A DNA stretch of 64,000 bases from contig JBBBDQ010001921.1 in the NCBI GenBank assembly GCA_037127315.1, forward strand, positions 32,501 through 96,500. Direction: 5' to 3'. The notes beneath the pieces were generated by a model, which did not search any database, had not been told where the DNA came from, and saw only the letters and a program-made list of their open reading frames with translations. Positions 18,800 to 30,110 of the stretch are shown here, one piece after another; the stretch's first letter is position 1; each line of letters opens with the position of its first letter. The stretch comes from Ascarosepion bandense. Lineage: Eukaryota; Mollusca; Cephalopoda; Sepiida; Sepiidae. Position numbers and translations under genes: made by a program.

Positions 18800-21700
18800 T
18801 TTCTTCTACTTCTTCTAACACCTTTCTTCATCCATTTTTACCACCTTTTTCATCCCCTTCCACTACATTTCTTCATCCCCTTCTACCACCTTCCTTCATC
18901 CCCTTTTACTACATTTTGTCATCCCCTTCTACCACCTTTTTCATCCCCTTCCACTACATTTCTTCATCCTCTTCTACCACATTTCTTCATCCCCTTCTAC
19001 CACCTTTTTTCATCCCCTTCCACTACATTTCTTCATCCCCTTCTACCACCTTTCTTCATCCCCTTTCACTACATTTCTTCATCCCCTTCTACCACCTTTT
19101 TTCATCCCCTTCTACCACCTTTTTTCATCCACTTCCACTACATTTCTTCATCCCTTTCTACCACCTTTTTCCATCCCCTACTACCACCTTTCTTCATCCC
19201 CTTCTACCACCTTTCTTCATCCCCTTCTACCACCTTTCTTCATCCCCTTTTACTACATTTTATCATCCCCTTCTACCACCTTTTTCATCCCCTTCCACTA
19301 CATTTCTTCATCCTCTTCTACCACATTTCTTCATCCCCTTCTACCATCTTTTTTCATCCCCTTCCACTACATTTCTTCATCCCCTTCTACCACCTTTCTT
19401 CATCCTCTTTCACTACATTTCTTCATCCCCTTCTACCACCTTTTTTCATCCCCTTCTACGACCTTTTTTCATCCACTTCCACTACATTTCTTCATCCCTT
19501 TCTACCACCTTTTTTCATCCCTTTCTACTACATTTCTTCATCCTCTTCTATTACATTTCGTTATCCCCGTCTACCACCTTTCTTCATCACTTTCTACCAC
19601 CTTTTTTCATCCCCTTCTACTACATTTCGTCATTCCCTTCTACCACTTTTCTTCATCCCCTTCTACTACATTTCGTCATCCCCTTCTACGACCTTTCTTC
19701 ATCCCTTTCTACCACCTTTCTTCATCCCCTTCTACTACATTTCGTCATCCCCTTCTACCACCTTTTTTCGTCCCCTGCCACTACATTTCTTCATCCCTTT
19801 CCGCCACCTTTTTTCATCCCCTTCTACCACCTTTTTTCATCCACTTCCACTACATTTCATCATCCCCTTCTACCACCTTTCTTCATCCCCTTCTACTACA
19901 TTTTGTCATCCCCTTCTACCACCGTTTTTCATCCCCTTCCACTACATTTCTTCATCCCCATCTACCACCTTTCTTCATCCCCTTCTACTACATTTTTTCA
20001 TCCCCTTCCACTACATTTCTTCATCCCCTTCTACGACCATTCTTCATCCCCTTCTACCACCTTTCTTCATCCCCTTCCACTACATTTCTTCATCCCCTTC
20101 TACTACATTTTGTCGTCCCCTTCTACCACCTTTTTTCATCCCCTTCCACTACATTTCTTCATCCTCTTCTCCTACCTTTTTTTATCCCCTTCTACCACCT
20201 TTTTTCATCCACTTTCACTACATTTCTTCATCCACTTCTACCACCTTTTTTCATCCCCTTCCACTACATTTCTTCATCCCCTTCTACCACCTTTCTTCAT
20301 CCCTTTCTTCTACATTTCTTCATCCCCTTCTACTACATTTTTTCATCCTCTTTTACTACATTTTGTCATCCCCTTCTACCACCTTTTTTCATCCCCTTCC
20401 ACTACATTTCGTCATCCCTTTCTACGACCTTTCTTCATCCCCTTCTACCACCTTTTTTCATCCCCTTCCACTACATTTCGTCATCCCTTTCTACGACCTT
20501 TTTTCATCCCATTCTACCATCTTTTTTTCATCCACTTACACTACATTTCTTCATCCCCTACTACCACCTTTCTTCATCCCCTTTTACTACATTTTGTCAT
20601 CCCCTTCTACCACCTTTTTCATCCCCTTCCACTACATTTCTTCATCCCCTTCTACCACCTTTTTTCATCCCCTTCTACCACCTTTTTTCATCCCCTTCCA
20701 CTACATTTCTTCATCCCTTTCTTCTACATTTCTTCATCCCCTTCTACTACATTTCGTCATCCCCTTTTACTACATTTTGTCATCCCCTTCTACCACCTTT
20801 GTTCATCCCCTTCTACCTACTTTTTTCACCCCCTTCCACTACCTTTCTTCATCCCCTTCTACCACCTTTTTTCATCCCCTTCCACTACCTTTCTTCATCC
20901 CTTTCTTCTACATTTCTTCATCCCCTTCTACTACATTTCGTCATCCCCTTTTACTACATTTTGTCATCCCCTTCTACCACCTTTGTTCATCCCCTTCTAC
21001 CTACTTTTTTCACCCCCTTCCACTACCTTTCTTCATCCCCTTCTACCACCTTTCTTCATCCCCTTCTACCACCTTCCTTCATCCCCTTTTATTACATTTT
21101 GTCATCCCCTTCTACCACCTTTTTCATCCCCTTCCACTACATTTCTTCATCCTCTTCTACCACCTTTCTTCATCCCCTTCTACCACCTTTTTTCATCCCC
21201 TTCCACTACATTTCTTCATCACCTTCTACCACCTTTCTTCATCCCCTTCTACCACATTTTTTCATCCCCTTCCACTACATTTCTTCATCCCCTTCAACGA
21301 CCTTTCTTCATCCCCTTCCACTACATTTCTTCATCTCCTTCTACCACTTTTCTTCATCCCCTTCTACTACATTTTGTCATCCTCTTCTACCACCTTTTTT
21401 CATCTCCTTCCACTACATTTCTTCATCCCCTTCTACGACCTTTCTTCATCCCCTTCCACTACATTTCTTCATCCCCTTCTACCACCTTTTTTCATCCCCT
21501 TCCACTACATTTCTTCATCACCTTCTACCACATTTCTTCATCCCCTTCTACCACATTTTTTCATCCCCTTCCACTACATTTCTTCATCCCCTTCTACGAC
21601 CTTTCTTCATCCCCTTCCACTACATTTCTTCATCCCCTTCTACCACCATTTTTCATCCCCTTCCACTACATTTCTTGATCCCTTTCTACCACCTTTATTC

Positions 21701-21830
21701 ATCCCCTTCTACCACTTTTCTTCATCCCCTCCCACTACATGTCTTCATCCTCTTCTACCAACTTTCTTCATCCCCTTTTACTACATTTTGTCATCCCCTT
21801 TTACCACTTTTCTTTTCCACCTTCCTCCAC
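18800..21830 (+). repeat. Pyrimidine minisatellite, 23-bp unit, ~130 copies
   Basis: Unit catccccttctaccacct plus ttctt, with main variants ending ttcgt, ttttgt and ttcca-ctacat. The 184-bp offset between duplicated segments at 20712 and 20896 is exactly 8 x 23. Two giant open frames (18505-21678, 1057 residues; 18719-22063, 1114 residues) plus a 409-residue frame cover it in different phases. Because 23 is not a multiple of three, every frame cycles through the same 23-residue peptide, so no frame is preferred. No promoter, introns or unique protein domain support a gene. I annotate repeat, not CDS. Confidence 0.9.
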
Positions 21831-21990
21831 CTTTCTTCCTCCCCTTCCACCACCTTTCTTGTTCCTCTTCTCCTACCACCTTTCTTTTTCTACTTCTCCT
21901 ATCACTTCACTTCCTCACCTTCCACCACCTTTTTTTCTTCTCCTACCACCTTTCTTCCTCACTTTCCACCACCTTTTTTTCTTTATTTTA
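21831..21990 (+). repeat. Return of the 72-bp-type pyrimidine text
   Basis: ccaccacctttcttg ... ctcctaccacctttctt resembles the 17.6-kb array, so the 23-bp array is flanked on both sides by related text. Confidence 0.7.
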
Positions 21991-22684
21991 CATGGTCATC
22001 CCTCCTTGTTCCTATGACAAACACATGAATTCAACAGCTGTCTTGTTATTACCTGAAAATTAATTTTACACTAATTACTTTCCTTTTCACTTTCTAAAAA
22101 AGGTAAGAATTGTTGGTGAATCCCCAGATATCAGACTTGTGAAGGCTTGAATCCCAAGAAATGCTTAATCCTGTTTGACTCAATTTGGCCTATTCACTTA
22201 ATGCTCAAATGGTTCTGAGACTTAATAAGCCTGAGTTGTAATGATAAAAATAGCCATTTCCATGCAGAAAATGAGTTGACATTCATTAACTGAACAGTTA
22301 GTGTTGCTATGAATAGAAATTTATTAACTAGTTTTCTCAAAACTAGTTTTCTTAAAACAGTTTTTTTCAGGTAATTAGATTCCTTAAGCCCACTATCTAT
22401 TAAAGCTCTTTCTGATAGAACCAGATTTTAATGTATTCCTTCTACAAGTTTTGTTGTATTTGCTTAACAAATTCTAATTGTGATAATTCCCATGGAGAAA
22501 TGGAAAATTTCAGGCGGTGGATGCGGTTAAAAGATCGTTATAATTAATGATAATGGTGATGGTAATACTAGCTGTTTCCTTATGGGAAAATATTTGATAT
22601 TCATTGTCCAAGCAACCAGTGTGACTGAAAGTTGAAATTTAAAAAATCTTTTCCCTAAAACAGTCTTTTACAAGAAATTACATT

Positions 22685-22905
22685 TCAGATTATGCAGGTC
22701 CGCTTCCTTATTACATATCTCAGAAACTTCAACTGTCTCTTACTGGTGTTGAGTATAAGTTTTAATTTCATTTCGATTCTGTCCAAAACCTTGTTGCTGC
22801 TCATAGATTCAGTCCATGGTATCCTCAGCATCCTTCTGTAGATCAACATTTCTGTTTTGTCAAGTTTCATCTTTGAGAAGATTGTCAACCATTCATTAGC
22901 ATATA
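22685..22905 (-). pseudogene. RTE-like LINE fragment inside the 290-bp repeat
   Basis: A 67-residue minus frame with KMKLDKTEMLIYRRMLRIP, NKVLDRIEMKLKLIL and KRQLKFL, corresponding to the middle of the C-terminal region. Truncated at both ends. Confidence 0.7.
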
Positions 22906-23388
22906 GAAGGAGATATAAAATCTCTCTATAATACTAACAGATTTTAATGTGTTTCTTCTACACATAAGTTTTGTTGCACTTGTTTAATAAATCCTACTCA
23001 TGACATGATGACATGGGAAAAACAAACTTTCCAAAGAAATTTTTGTCAATGAGTTTCCATGGCAATAAAAATGGTGAGATTAATCTTTTCCATACAGGAA
23101 TCATTAGACATGCTTTGACTGAACAGTTAGCATTACTATCAATTAATTTTTTTTCAGGTAATAAGAATTCACAAGCCCACTAACTGTTATAGCTCTTTCT
23201 GATACAATTAAATTTTAAGGTCATCCTTCTGCAAGTAAGTTTCATTGTATTTGCTTAACAAATTGTACTCATTATGATTCACATAGACAAATGAAGGTTT
23301 CAGATGAAGGATGAGATTAAAGAGAATATTATGAAGTATGGTAAAGGTGATGGTAATGTTGGTTGTTTTTCAAGTGAATTCAGAATTC

Positions 23389-24089
23389 ACTAGCAGGATA
23401 GCCTGGCATTGCTCGGGTGTAATAAGAGCTTTAAAACTAATCCATGGTCCTGAAGCTCAGACTCTTTGGACATTGGCATGAAAGACTAAAAAGAAATTGT
23501 TGTTTCCAATTAAAGTAAAACCGTAGACTGAAAGAAAAATGAATGGATGTAAGTCAAATTTTGATTTCCTGGTATCGATATCAAATAAGTTTTTTGTCTT
23601 AAACTGAATTTTGAAGGCTAAATAAATCCTCTGAGTAAATGGTATAATGGCTGAGACTAAGAACTACAATTATACCTACTTAGAGCCAAACCCGAAGCAA
23701 AAACTAAAATAAAAGGGCTGAAAAAATACAGGCATACAGGCAGATAAACAGACACACACACAAACATCTTGCCTTTTATATATATAATCGATTTTCTGCA
23801 ATATTGTAAGAACTGCATCCTTGAAATTTCTGAATATCGTTTCTTATGTCTTTGTCTATGAGTGTATCAAATTTGATTAAAATCGAACCACTCCTTCTAT
23901 AACACGATTTTTTTAATCAATTTTTGATATTTATCGGGGGTACCTCGACACAAAACCTAGCTAAGAACACTTGCAGATGCTTATAGTACAACTGTGTAAA
24001 TTTTCAAGAAAATCAGTTCAGCCGTTTCAGAGTCAATAGGTAATGGACACAGACACAGACAAAGTTCCATTTATAAATAAGTTTAGATT
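23389..24089 (+). repeat. D1 dispersed repeat, copy 7 (full-length)
   Basis: actagcaggatagcc to tataaataagtttagat. The (AC)n position is short here, only acacagacacagac. It interrupts a 290-bp tandem unit. Confidence 0.85.
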
Positions 24090-24385
24090 AGATGAGCAAC
24101 CTGTGTGACTGTCAGTTTAAATTTATGGAATATTTTTCTTAAACAGTTTTTTCTAGAAATTAGATTTCTCATGTCCATTTACTGTTATAGCTCTCTCTAA
24201 TACTAACAAATTTTAAACATCTTCCTTCTACATATAAGTTTTGTTGCATTTGCTCAACAAATTCACTTCAAGAGATGATAAAACAGTAAAACAGGCTTCA
24301 CAATACCACGAACTGTTATTGCTCTTTCTAGTAGTAATAGTTGTTTTTTTCCCTAAATTTGTGTTTAAGGTAGCGCAGAAAAAAC

Positions 24386-24700
24386 ATGATATCTGCAGCA
24401 TCCTTCTGTAAGACCAAATTTCAGCTGCTTCAAGTTTTTCCTTCATCTTCAAAGATCTTGTCCAACATTCACTGTCATATTGAAGAACCAACATCACATA
24501 TCAATCCAGTACTCTCCTCTTTGTTACTAGCGAAATTTTCCTGTTTCTTAATACTTTACTCAATTTCTTGAATACTTCCTTCGCCATGCCAATTCACCTT
24601 CAGATCTCTGTGTCAAACTTTCTGTCTTCTGTTAGAACATTTCCCGTGTATTTAAATTTTTAGTACCTGCTTGATTTTAGTGTCCCTCACCTGTACCGAG
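24386..24700 (-). pseudogene. RTE-like LINE, inverted 5' segment of a twin-primed insertion
   Basis: Minus-strand text with VLQYDSECWT, KMKEKLEAAEIWSYRRMLQI ending at 24386 and more 5' LINE sequence toward 24700. It joins head-on to the plus-strand 3' segment at 24701. Confidence 0.75.
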
Positions 24701-25020
24701 CATGTGAGCAATGACGAGGTTTTGGAAAGGATGGAAATGAAAAGGAAATTAATACTGAGCATCAGGAAGAGACAACTAAAGTTCCTCTAAAGGGCTTAGA
24801 GAACTTGATGCTAACAGGCCAGATGGAGGGAAAAAGAGACAGGGAAAAGCAATGGATAACATATTTCAAGGACCTAATCAGGTGGATGACGGAACAAATG
24901 TTGCATGGTGCAACAGGAGAAAACGTGCTAATAGCCACCAGGGATAGGGAGATGTGGAAAGCCATGATCGCCTATGTCCTGAAAGGACATGGCACGTAAA
25001 AGAAAAAAAAGAAGAAGAAA
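24701..25020 (+). pseudogene. RTE-like LINE, 3' segment of the same insertion
   Basis: Starts gagcatgtgagcaatgacg (EHVSNDEVL) and runs through LTGQMEGKRDREKQWITYFK and RWMTEQMLHG to KGHGT-stop at 24999. An A/G-rich tail (taaaagaaaaaaaagaag) follows. One frameshift at 24785. Confidence 0.8.
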
Positions 25021-25499
25021 AAACAACTAATTACTTTCTTATCTTTTTCTGCTCTGTCTGTTATTCATTTTTATTGTTGTTCCTCTTGAATGTTTTCAAA
25101 TGACATTTTGGCCATTATACACTCTTATCTTCTTCAGGTAATTGGAATTTTGAATTGAACCCTTTATTTCAATCACTGGAGTATGTTGTCCTTGTCCCAT
25201 GAATAACGCTACTTCCAGATGTTATCTCTGTTTATCTTGACTCTCTAAAGTTTTTGTTCACCATTGCAATGCGAAGGAATGAGCAGACAAAAAAAATTCA
25301 ATTCTTGAAATGAATGTAGAGACACTAAGGTACTCAGATTCAAGAAAAACAAAAATGAACTTTGGAAAGTTTATCAGTTGGATAAAATAACTTAGTCTGA
25401 AATTGGAAAACCTAATTAATATATGTATAGTGCTGAGTTGTGATAGATTTAGTAACAAGACTTGTTATTTCAGCAGTTTAACTGATAAAAGGCACTATG

Positions 25500-25666
25500 G
25501 CAAGCGTTTTATAGCTAAGTGCTCAATAATGGGGTGGAGATAGAGCATTGATAATTTTAGCAGCAGAAAATAAGTCCGGCCATCATAATGGTGTCCACAT
25601 AAAACTTTGAAGTCAGCATTAACCTGCTCAGTATAAGTGACAAATTCTTTGCACTAAAACTAGTAT

Positions 25667-25668
<2 letters not shown>
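25500..25668 (-). repeat. Dispersed repeat shared with 58045
   Basis: On the minus strand tgcaaagaatttgtcac ... atgctgacttcaaag ... acaccattatgatg aligns with the plus strand at 58045-58130. Confidence 0.6.
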
Positions 25669-25712
<44 letters not shown>

Positions 25713-25739
25713 TACCAGCCATAATTCTTAGGCCACCCC

Positions 25740-26129
25740 AGTTTTTTTTTTTTTTAATTTTGTATTTCATACTAGTTTTTGTATTTATTGCCAAATAAAA
25801 AAAAGAATAGTTCTTTTCTTATTATTACTTTGCAAAAAGGCAAGGAAGCAAAGACGAACTCAACCAAATCACTCTAAATTTTATTCATTCTTTCATTGAT
25901 GAAACTGCAATATAGGTAATTATTAAATATTTATAAATTCATTTGATGCACATGTTATTGTGCAGTATTAACAAAAGAACCATTCTATTTTCATTTACAG
26001 ATATTCACTTGGCAATAAATAAAAAAGCTTTACGTTGATTCATGTGTGCGTGTGTGTGTATGTGAATTTACGATAGAGTAAATTTTGTAAAAGGACAATA
26101 TGAATTAAGTTTTCCTTTCCTCTTTATTC

Positions 26130-26167
<38 letters not shown>

Positions 26168-26510
26168 CAAGTCTACAGGGTGCGATTGGTAAATTGTCGC
26201 TATTTGCTTAGTAAAATTTTGCGAAGTAATAATAAAAGAACCATTCTGTTTTCATTTAGAATTATCCACTTGGCAATAAATACTAAAAATAGTATGAAAT
26301 ACATCATTTTTTTAAAACACAGGGCGTGTGTGCGTATATATATATATATATATACAGCAAATCTACAGGGTGCGATGAATAAATTGTCGCTATTTGCCTT
26401 GTAAAACTTTGCAAAGTAATAATAACAAAAGAACCATCCTATTTTCATTTACAATTATCTACTTGGCAATAAATACTAATAATAGTATGAAATACATCAT
26501 TTCTTTTAAA
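25740..26510. repeat. Cluster of short TIR-like repeats (ctacagggtgcgat)
   Basis: Two direct copies start cagggtgcgattggtaaatt at 26176 and a close variant at 26364 (offset 188). Each continues through agtaataata, agaaccat and ggcaataaatac. A minus-oriented copy covers 25760-25855, and another fragment is at 25977. A short related end is at 8703. The cagggtg start next to TA hints at a Tc1/mariner-type MITE (inference). Confidence 0.55.
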
Positions 26511-26712
26511 ACACTATAATAATTAGGAGTGTATATATATATGTGCGTGTATGTGTGTGTGTGCAGAGTAAAGATGGAAGTAGACACCAATGCAGTCAAT
26601 CATCAAATGAAAAAAATCTGGTTTATTCTTATTGTTAATAAACTAATACTTTGAAAATAAATATTCAACATTTTTCAACTAATGGGTCATTTTCCCACTG
26701 ACAATAAAACCC

Positions 26713-26835
26713 ATGCCTGGTGATCCCTTTGAAGAATATATAACCAAAGTCACTAGGTTAGACAAACCAGTAAGAAGAATAAGACAGATACAGTCAGATG
26801 CAGCTGTTTACAATGTGTATGGCTTCAAAGAGATG
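26713..26835 (+). other. Exon-like short open stretch, unrecognised
   Basis: The first ~38 codons of a 127-residue frame have charged, coding-like composition (MPGDPFEEYITKVTRLDKPV and RRIRQIQSDAAVYNVYG). After about codon 42 the composition turns to generic AT-rich text. I do not recognise it. It could be a decayed gene or element piece, or chance. Confidence 0.2.
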
Positions 26836-27344
26836 TTCTTACTCATTCACCTGTCTTCCTCACTAAGCTACCTAATATTTACACTCTTAAATACCAAGCT
26901 ATGTGACACTTACACTTTCTTCCTCAATTTCCTTCTTGCCTCTTTTCTCACACATTCATGCAAAGAAATAACATTCCTTTTCATCTTAGCAAACAATTAC
27001 AAAGAACTTGTAAAAAATACACAAATGAAAATGATTTATATTTGTATATTTCAAAACTTTTCTCACTTTTTCAGTGCTGGTAACCTACCTCTTTGATTTT
27101 ATGTGGCCTGCTTGGTTTTGAATGTCTCCTTCCTCAATAACAGTATATTTATAGATATAAGTTTTGGATATTTATTAAAACTAATTATTTTCCTTAACCT
27201 TAAACCTGCCCTACTCTTTATAATATGCTTTTTAAGTTAGGTCACATACTATACCAGTGATAGAATTTCATAGACCACATTTAAAAGGCAGGCCACATAT
27301 TATACCAACACCCCATTTTCTTTGTTGTGGCTTGATTCAAATCT

Positions 27345-27400
<56 letters not shown>
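27345..27400. repeat. (AT)n microsatellite
   Basis: About 25 AT units just before a family H SINE. Confidence 0.95.
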
Positions 27401-27401
<1 letters not shown>

Positions 27402-27428
27402 CATGTTAAAATTTCCCTTCTCTGATTC

Positions 27429-27572
27429 CATGCACCTATGGCTTAGGGGGTAGTGACTCCGACTGATACCAAATTGGTCAAGATTTGATCCCAGCCAGAT
27501 GCAAGTGGATGTGTCTAGGCACACTGATGAGCTGTGATGCAGCGAAACAGGCTTGTATGTGGATGACGAATA
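27429..27572 (+). repeat. Family H SINE with hammerhead, copy 2
   Basis: A box TGGCTTAGGGG at 27439-27449 and B-box-like agatttgatccca at 27481-27493. Ribozyme motif at 27520-27561. Confidence 0.8.
27520..27561 (+). ncRNA. Hammerhead ribozyme motif, core intact, GTA cleavage triplet
   Basis: Stem I caca/tgtg (27520-27523 with 27558-27561). CTGATGA is at 27524-27530, stem II gctg/cagc at 27531-27543 and GAAA at 27544-27547. Stem III acag/ttgt is at 27547-27556, and position 17 is A at 27557. GUA is an allowed NUH triplet though slower than GUC. Stem I sequence differs from the 14236 copy but stays paired, which supports selection on structure in the source elements. Confidence 0.75.
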
Positions 27573-27744
27573 TATTATGCTCTCATTACAATTGAGCTCT
27601 CTAGAGAAGAAAATTTTAAAAACAGTTTCCACTTCTGCGATATATGCATTACTCTTCAGAAATGAATTGAGTTCTTTTGGTGACTGGCATGTGTATACAC
27701 TCCTTATATACAACACGTTAAAGTTTTCCTTCTTTGATTCTATG

Positions 27745-27884
27745 AGCCTATGGCTTATTGGTTAGCGACTCCCACTGACAGCAAATCGGCCGAGTTTTGA
27801 TCCTGGCCAGAAGCAAGTTGATGTGTCTAGCTACACTGATGAGCTGTGATACAGCAAAACAGGCTTGTATGTGGATGATGAATA
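27745..27884 (+). repeat. Family H SINE with hammerhead, copy 3
   Basis: A box TGGCTTATTGG at 27751-27761, B-box-like gagttttgatcctg at 27792-27805, and a ribozyme motif at 27832-27873 with G12 (27856) changed to A. The remaining core, stems I (taca/tgtg), II and III are kept. Confidence 0.75.
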
Positions 27885-28073
27885 TATATATATATATATA
27901 TAAAGAGAGAGAGAGCAAGAAATACAGGAAGGGAATAGAGAGAGAGAGTAAGAAAGCGTGCAAATAAGATATGTGTCGATTTTGCTGTGTATATGTAGAT
28001 ATATCTAATTGGGAGAGCTGAAAAGCCCAATCAAGAATGTCCTTTATTGCAAAACAGGTTTGTATGGGGATGA

Positions 28074-28077
<4 letters not shown>

Positions 28078-28140
<63 letters not shown>

Positions 28141-28142
28141 TT
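28078..28142. repeat. (AT)n(GT)n microsatellite
   Basis: AT tract grading into a GT tract. Confidence 0.95.
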
Positions 28143-28154
28143 ATATAAATATAC

Positions 28155-28258
28155 ACCAATTTGGTGAGGTTTCAATTGTGGGTAAAAAGCAATCGGCTGT
28201 CTAACTGTACTGATGAGCTGTAATACAGCAAAACAGATCTGTCAGCAGATGACTGTAT
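28155..28258 (+). repeat. Family H SINE with hammerhead, 5'-truncated copy 4
   Basis: Lacks the A box. Ribozyme motif at 28205-28248: CTGATGA 28210-28216, stem II gctgt/acagc with aat loop, G12 (28230) changed to A, stem III acag/ctgt, C17 at 28243. Stem I has one mismatch next to the cleavage site. Confidence 0.75.
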
Positions 28259-28267
28259 ATATATATA

Positions 28268-28360
28268 TTGATAGAGAAAGAGAGAGAGAGGGAGAGAGTA
28301 ATGCTAGAATGAGTAAATAATGAGGGAAAGAAATATAGAGAAATATATAACAAGTAAAAT

Positions 28361-28396
<36 letters not shown>

Positions 28397-29880
28397 TAAT
28401 GTTAGAATCAGTAAATAATGAGGGAAAGAAATATAGAGAAATATATAACAAGTAAAATAAAGAGAGAGAGAGAGAGAGAGAGGGAGAGAGGGAGAGAGTA
28501 ATGTTAGAATCAGTAAATAATGAAAGAAAAACATATAGAGAAGTATATAACAAGTAAAATAAAGAGAGAGAGAGAGAGAGAGAGGGAGAGAGTAATGTTA
28601 GAATCAGTAAATAATGAGGGAAAGACATATAGAGAAATATATAACAAGTAAAATAAAGAGAGAGAGAGAGAGGGAGAGAGTAATGCTAGAATGAGTAAAT
28701 AATGAGAGAAAGACATATAGAGAAATATATAACAAGTAAAATAAAGAGAGAGAGAGGGAGAGGGAGAGAGGGAGAGAGTAATGCTAGAATCAGTAAATAA
28801 TGAGAGAAAGAGATATAGAAAAATATATAACAAGTAAAATAAAGAAAGAGAGAGAGAGAGAGAGGGAGAGAGAGGGAGAGAGTAATGTTAGAATCAGTAA
28901 ATAATGAGAGAAAGAGATATAGAAAAATATATAACAAGTAAAATAAAGAGAGAGAGAGAGAGAGAGGGAGAGAGTAATGCTAGAATCAGTAAATAATGAG
29001 GGAAAGAGATATAGAGAAGTATATAACAAGTAAAATAAAGAGAGAGAGAGAGAGAGGGAGAAAGAGGGAGAGAGTAATGTTAGAATCAGTAAATAATGAG
29101 AGAAAGAGATATAGAAAAATATATAACAAGTAAAATAAAGAGAGAGAGAGAGAGAGAGGGAGAGAGAGGGAGAGAGTAATGTTAGAATCAGTAAATAATG
29201 AGAGAAAGAGATATAGAGAAATATATAACAAGTAAAATAAAGAGAGAGAGAGAGAGAGAGTAATGCTAGAATCAGTAAATAATGAGGGAAAGAGATATAG
29301 AGAAGTATATAACAAGTAAAATAAAGAGAGAGAGAGAGAGTAATGCTAGAATCAGTAAATAATGAGGGAAAGAGATATAGAGAAGTATATAACAAGTAAA
29401 ATAAAGAGAGAGAGAGAGAGAGGGAGAAAGAGGGAGAGAGTAATGTTAGAATCAGTAAATAATGAGAGAAAGAGATATAGAAAAATATATAACAAGTAAA
29501 ATAAAGAGAGAGAGAGAGAGAGGGAGAGAGAGGGAGAGAGTAATGTTAGAATCAGTAAATAATGAGAGAAAGAGATATAGAGAAATATATAACAAGTAAA
29601 ATAAAGAGAGAGAGAGAGAGAGAGAGTAATGCTAGAATCAGTAAATAATGAGAGAAAGAGATATAGAAAAATATATAACAAGTAAAATAAAGAGAGAGAG
29701 AGAGAGAGAGGGAGAGAGTAATGCTAGAATCAGTAAATAATGAGGGAAAGAGATATAGAGAAGTATATAACAAGTAAAATAAAGAGAGAGAGAGGGAGAG
29801 GGAGAGAGGGAGAGAGTATTGTTAGAATGAGTAAATAATGAGAGAAAGAGATATAGAAAAATATATAACAAGTAAAATAA

Positions 29881-29911
<31 letters not shown>

Positions 29912-30079
29912 GGGAGAGAGTAATGTTAGAATCAGTAAATAATGAGAGAAAGAGATATAGAAAAATAAGTAAAATAAAGAGAGAGAGAGAGAGAGGGGGA
30001 GAGAGAGGGAGAGAGTAATGTTAGAATCAGTAAATAATGAGAGAAAGAGATATAGAAAAATATATAACAAGTAAAATAA

Positions 30080-30110
<31 letters not shown>

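Larger units (their letters stand above)
22080..24385 (+). repeat. Old ~290-bp tandem repeat, 4-5 degenerate units
   Basis: Markers such as agctctttctgata ... tttgttgtatttgcttaac recur near 22400, 22915, 23195 and 24190. Spacings are 516, 280 and 995 bp. Removing the RTE fragment (22685-22905) and D1 copy 7 (23389-24089) leaves about 296, 280 and 293. A second marker, ctgaacagttag, recurs at 22292 and 23120. Confidence 0.65.

Noticed and set aside
18505..22063. Open frames of 1057, 1114 and 409 residues on the plus strand
   Set aside because: They are translations of a 23-bp pyrimidine tandem repeat open in all three frames; no domain, no codon bias, no preferred frame.
26713..27096. 127-residue open frame as a gene
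   Set aside because: Only the first ~40 codons look coding; no start context, splice signals or known domain could be supported.
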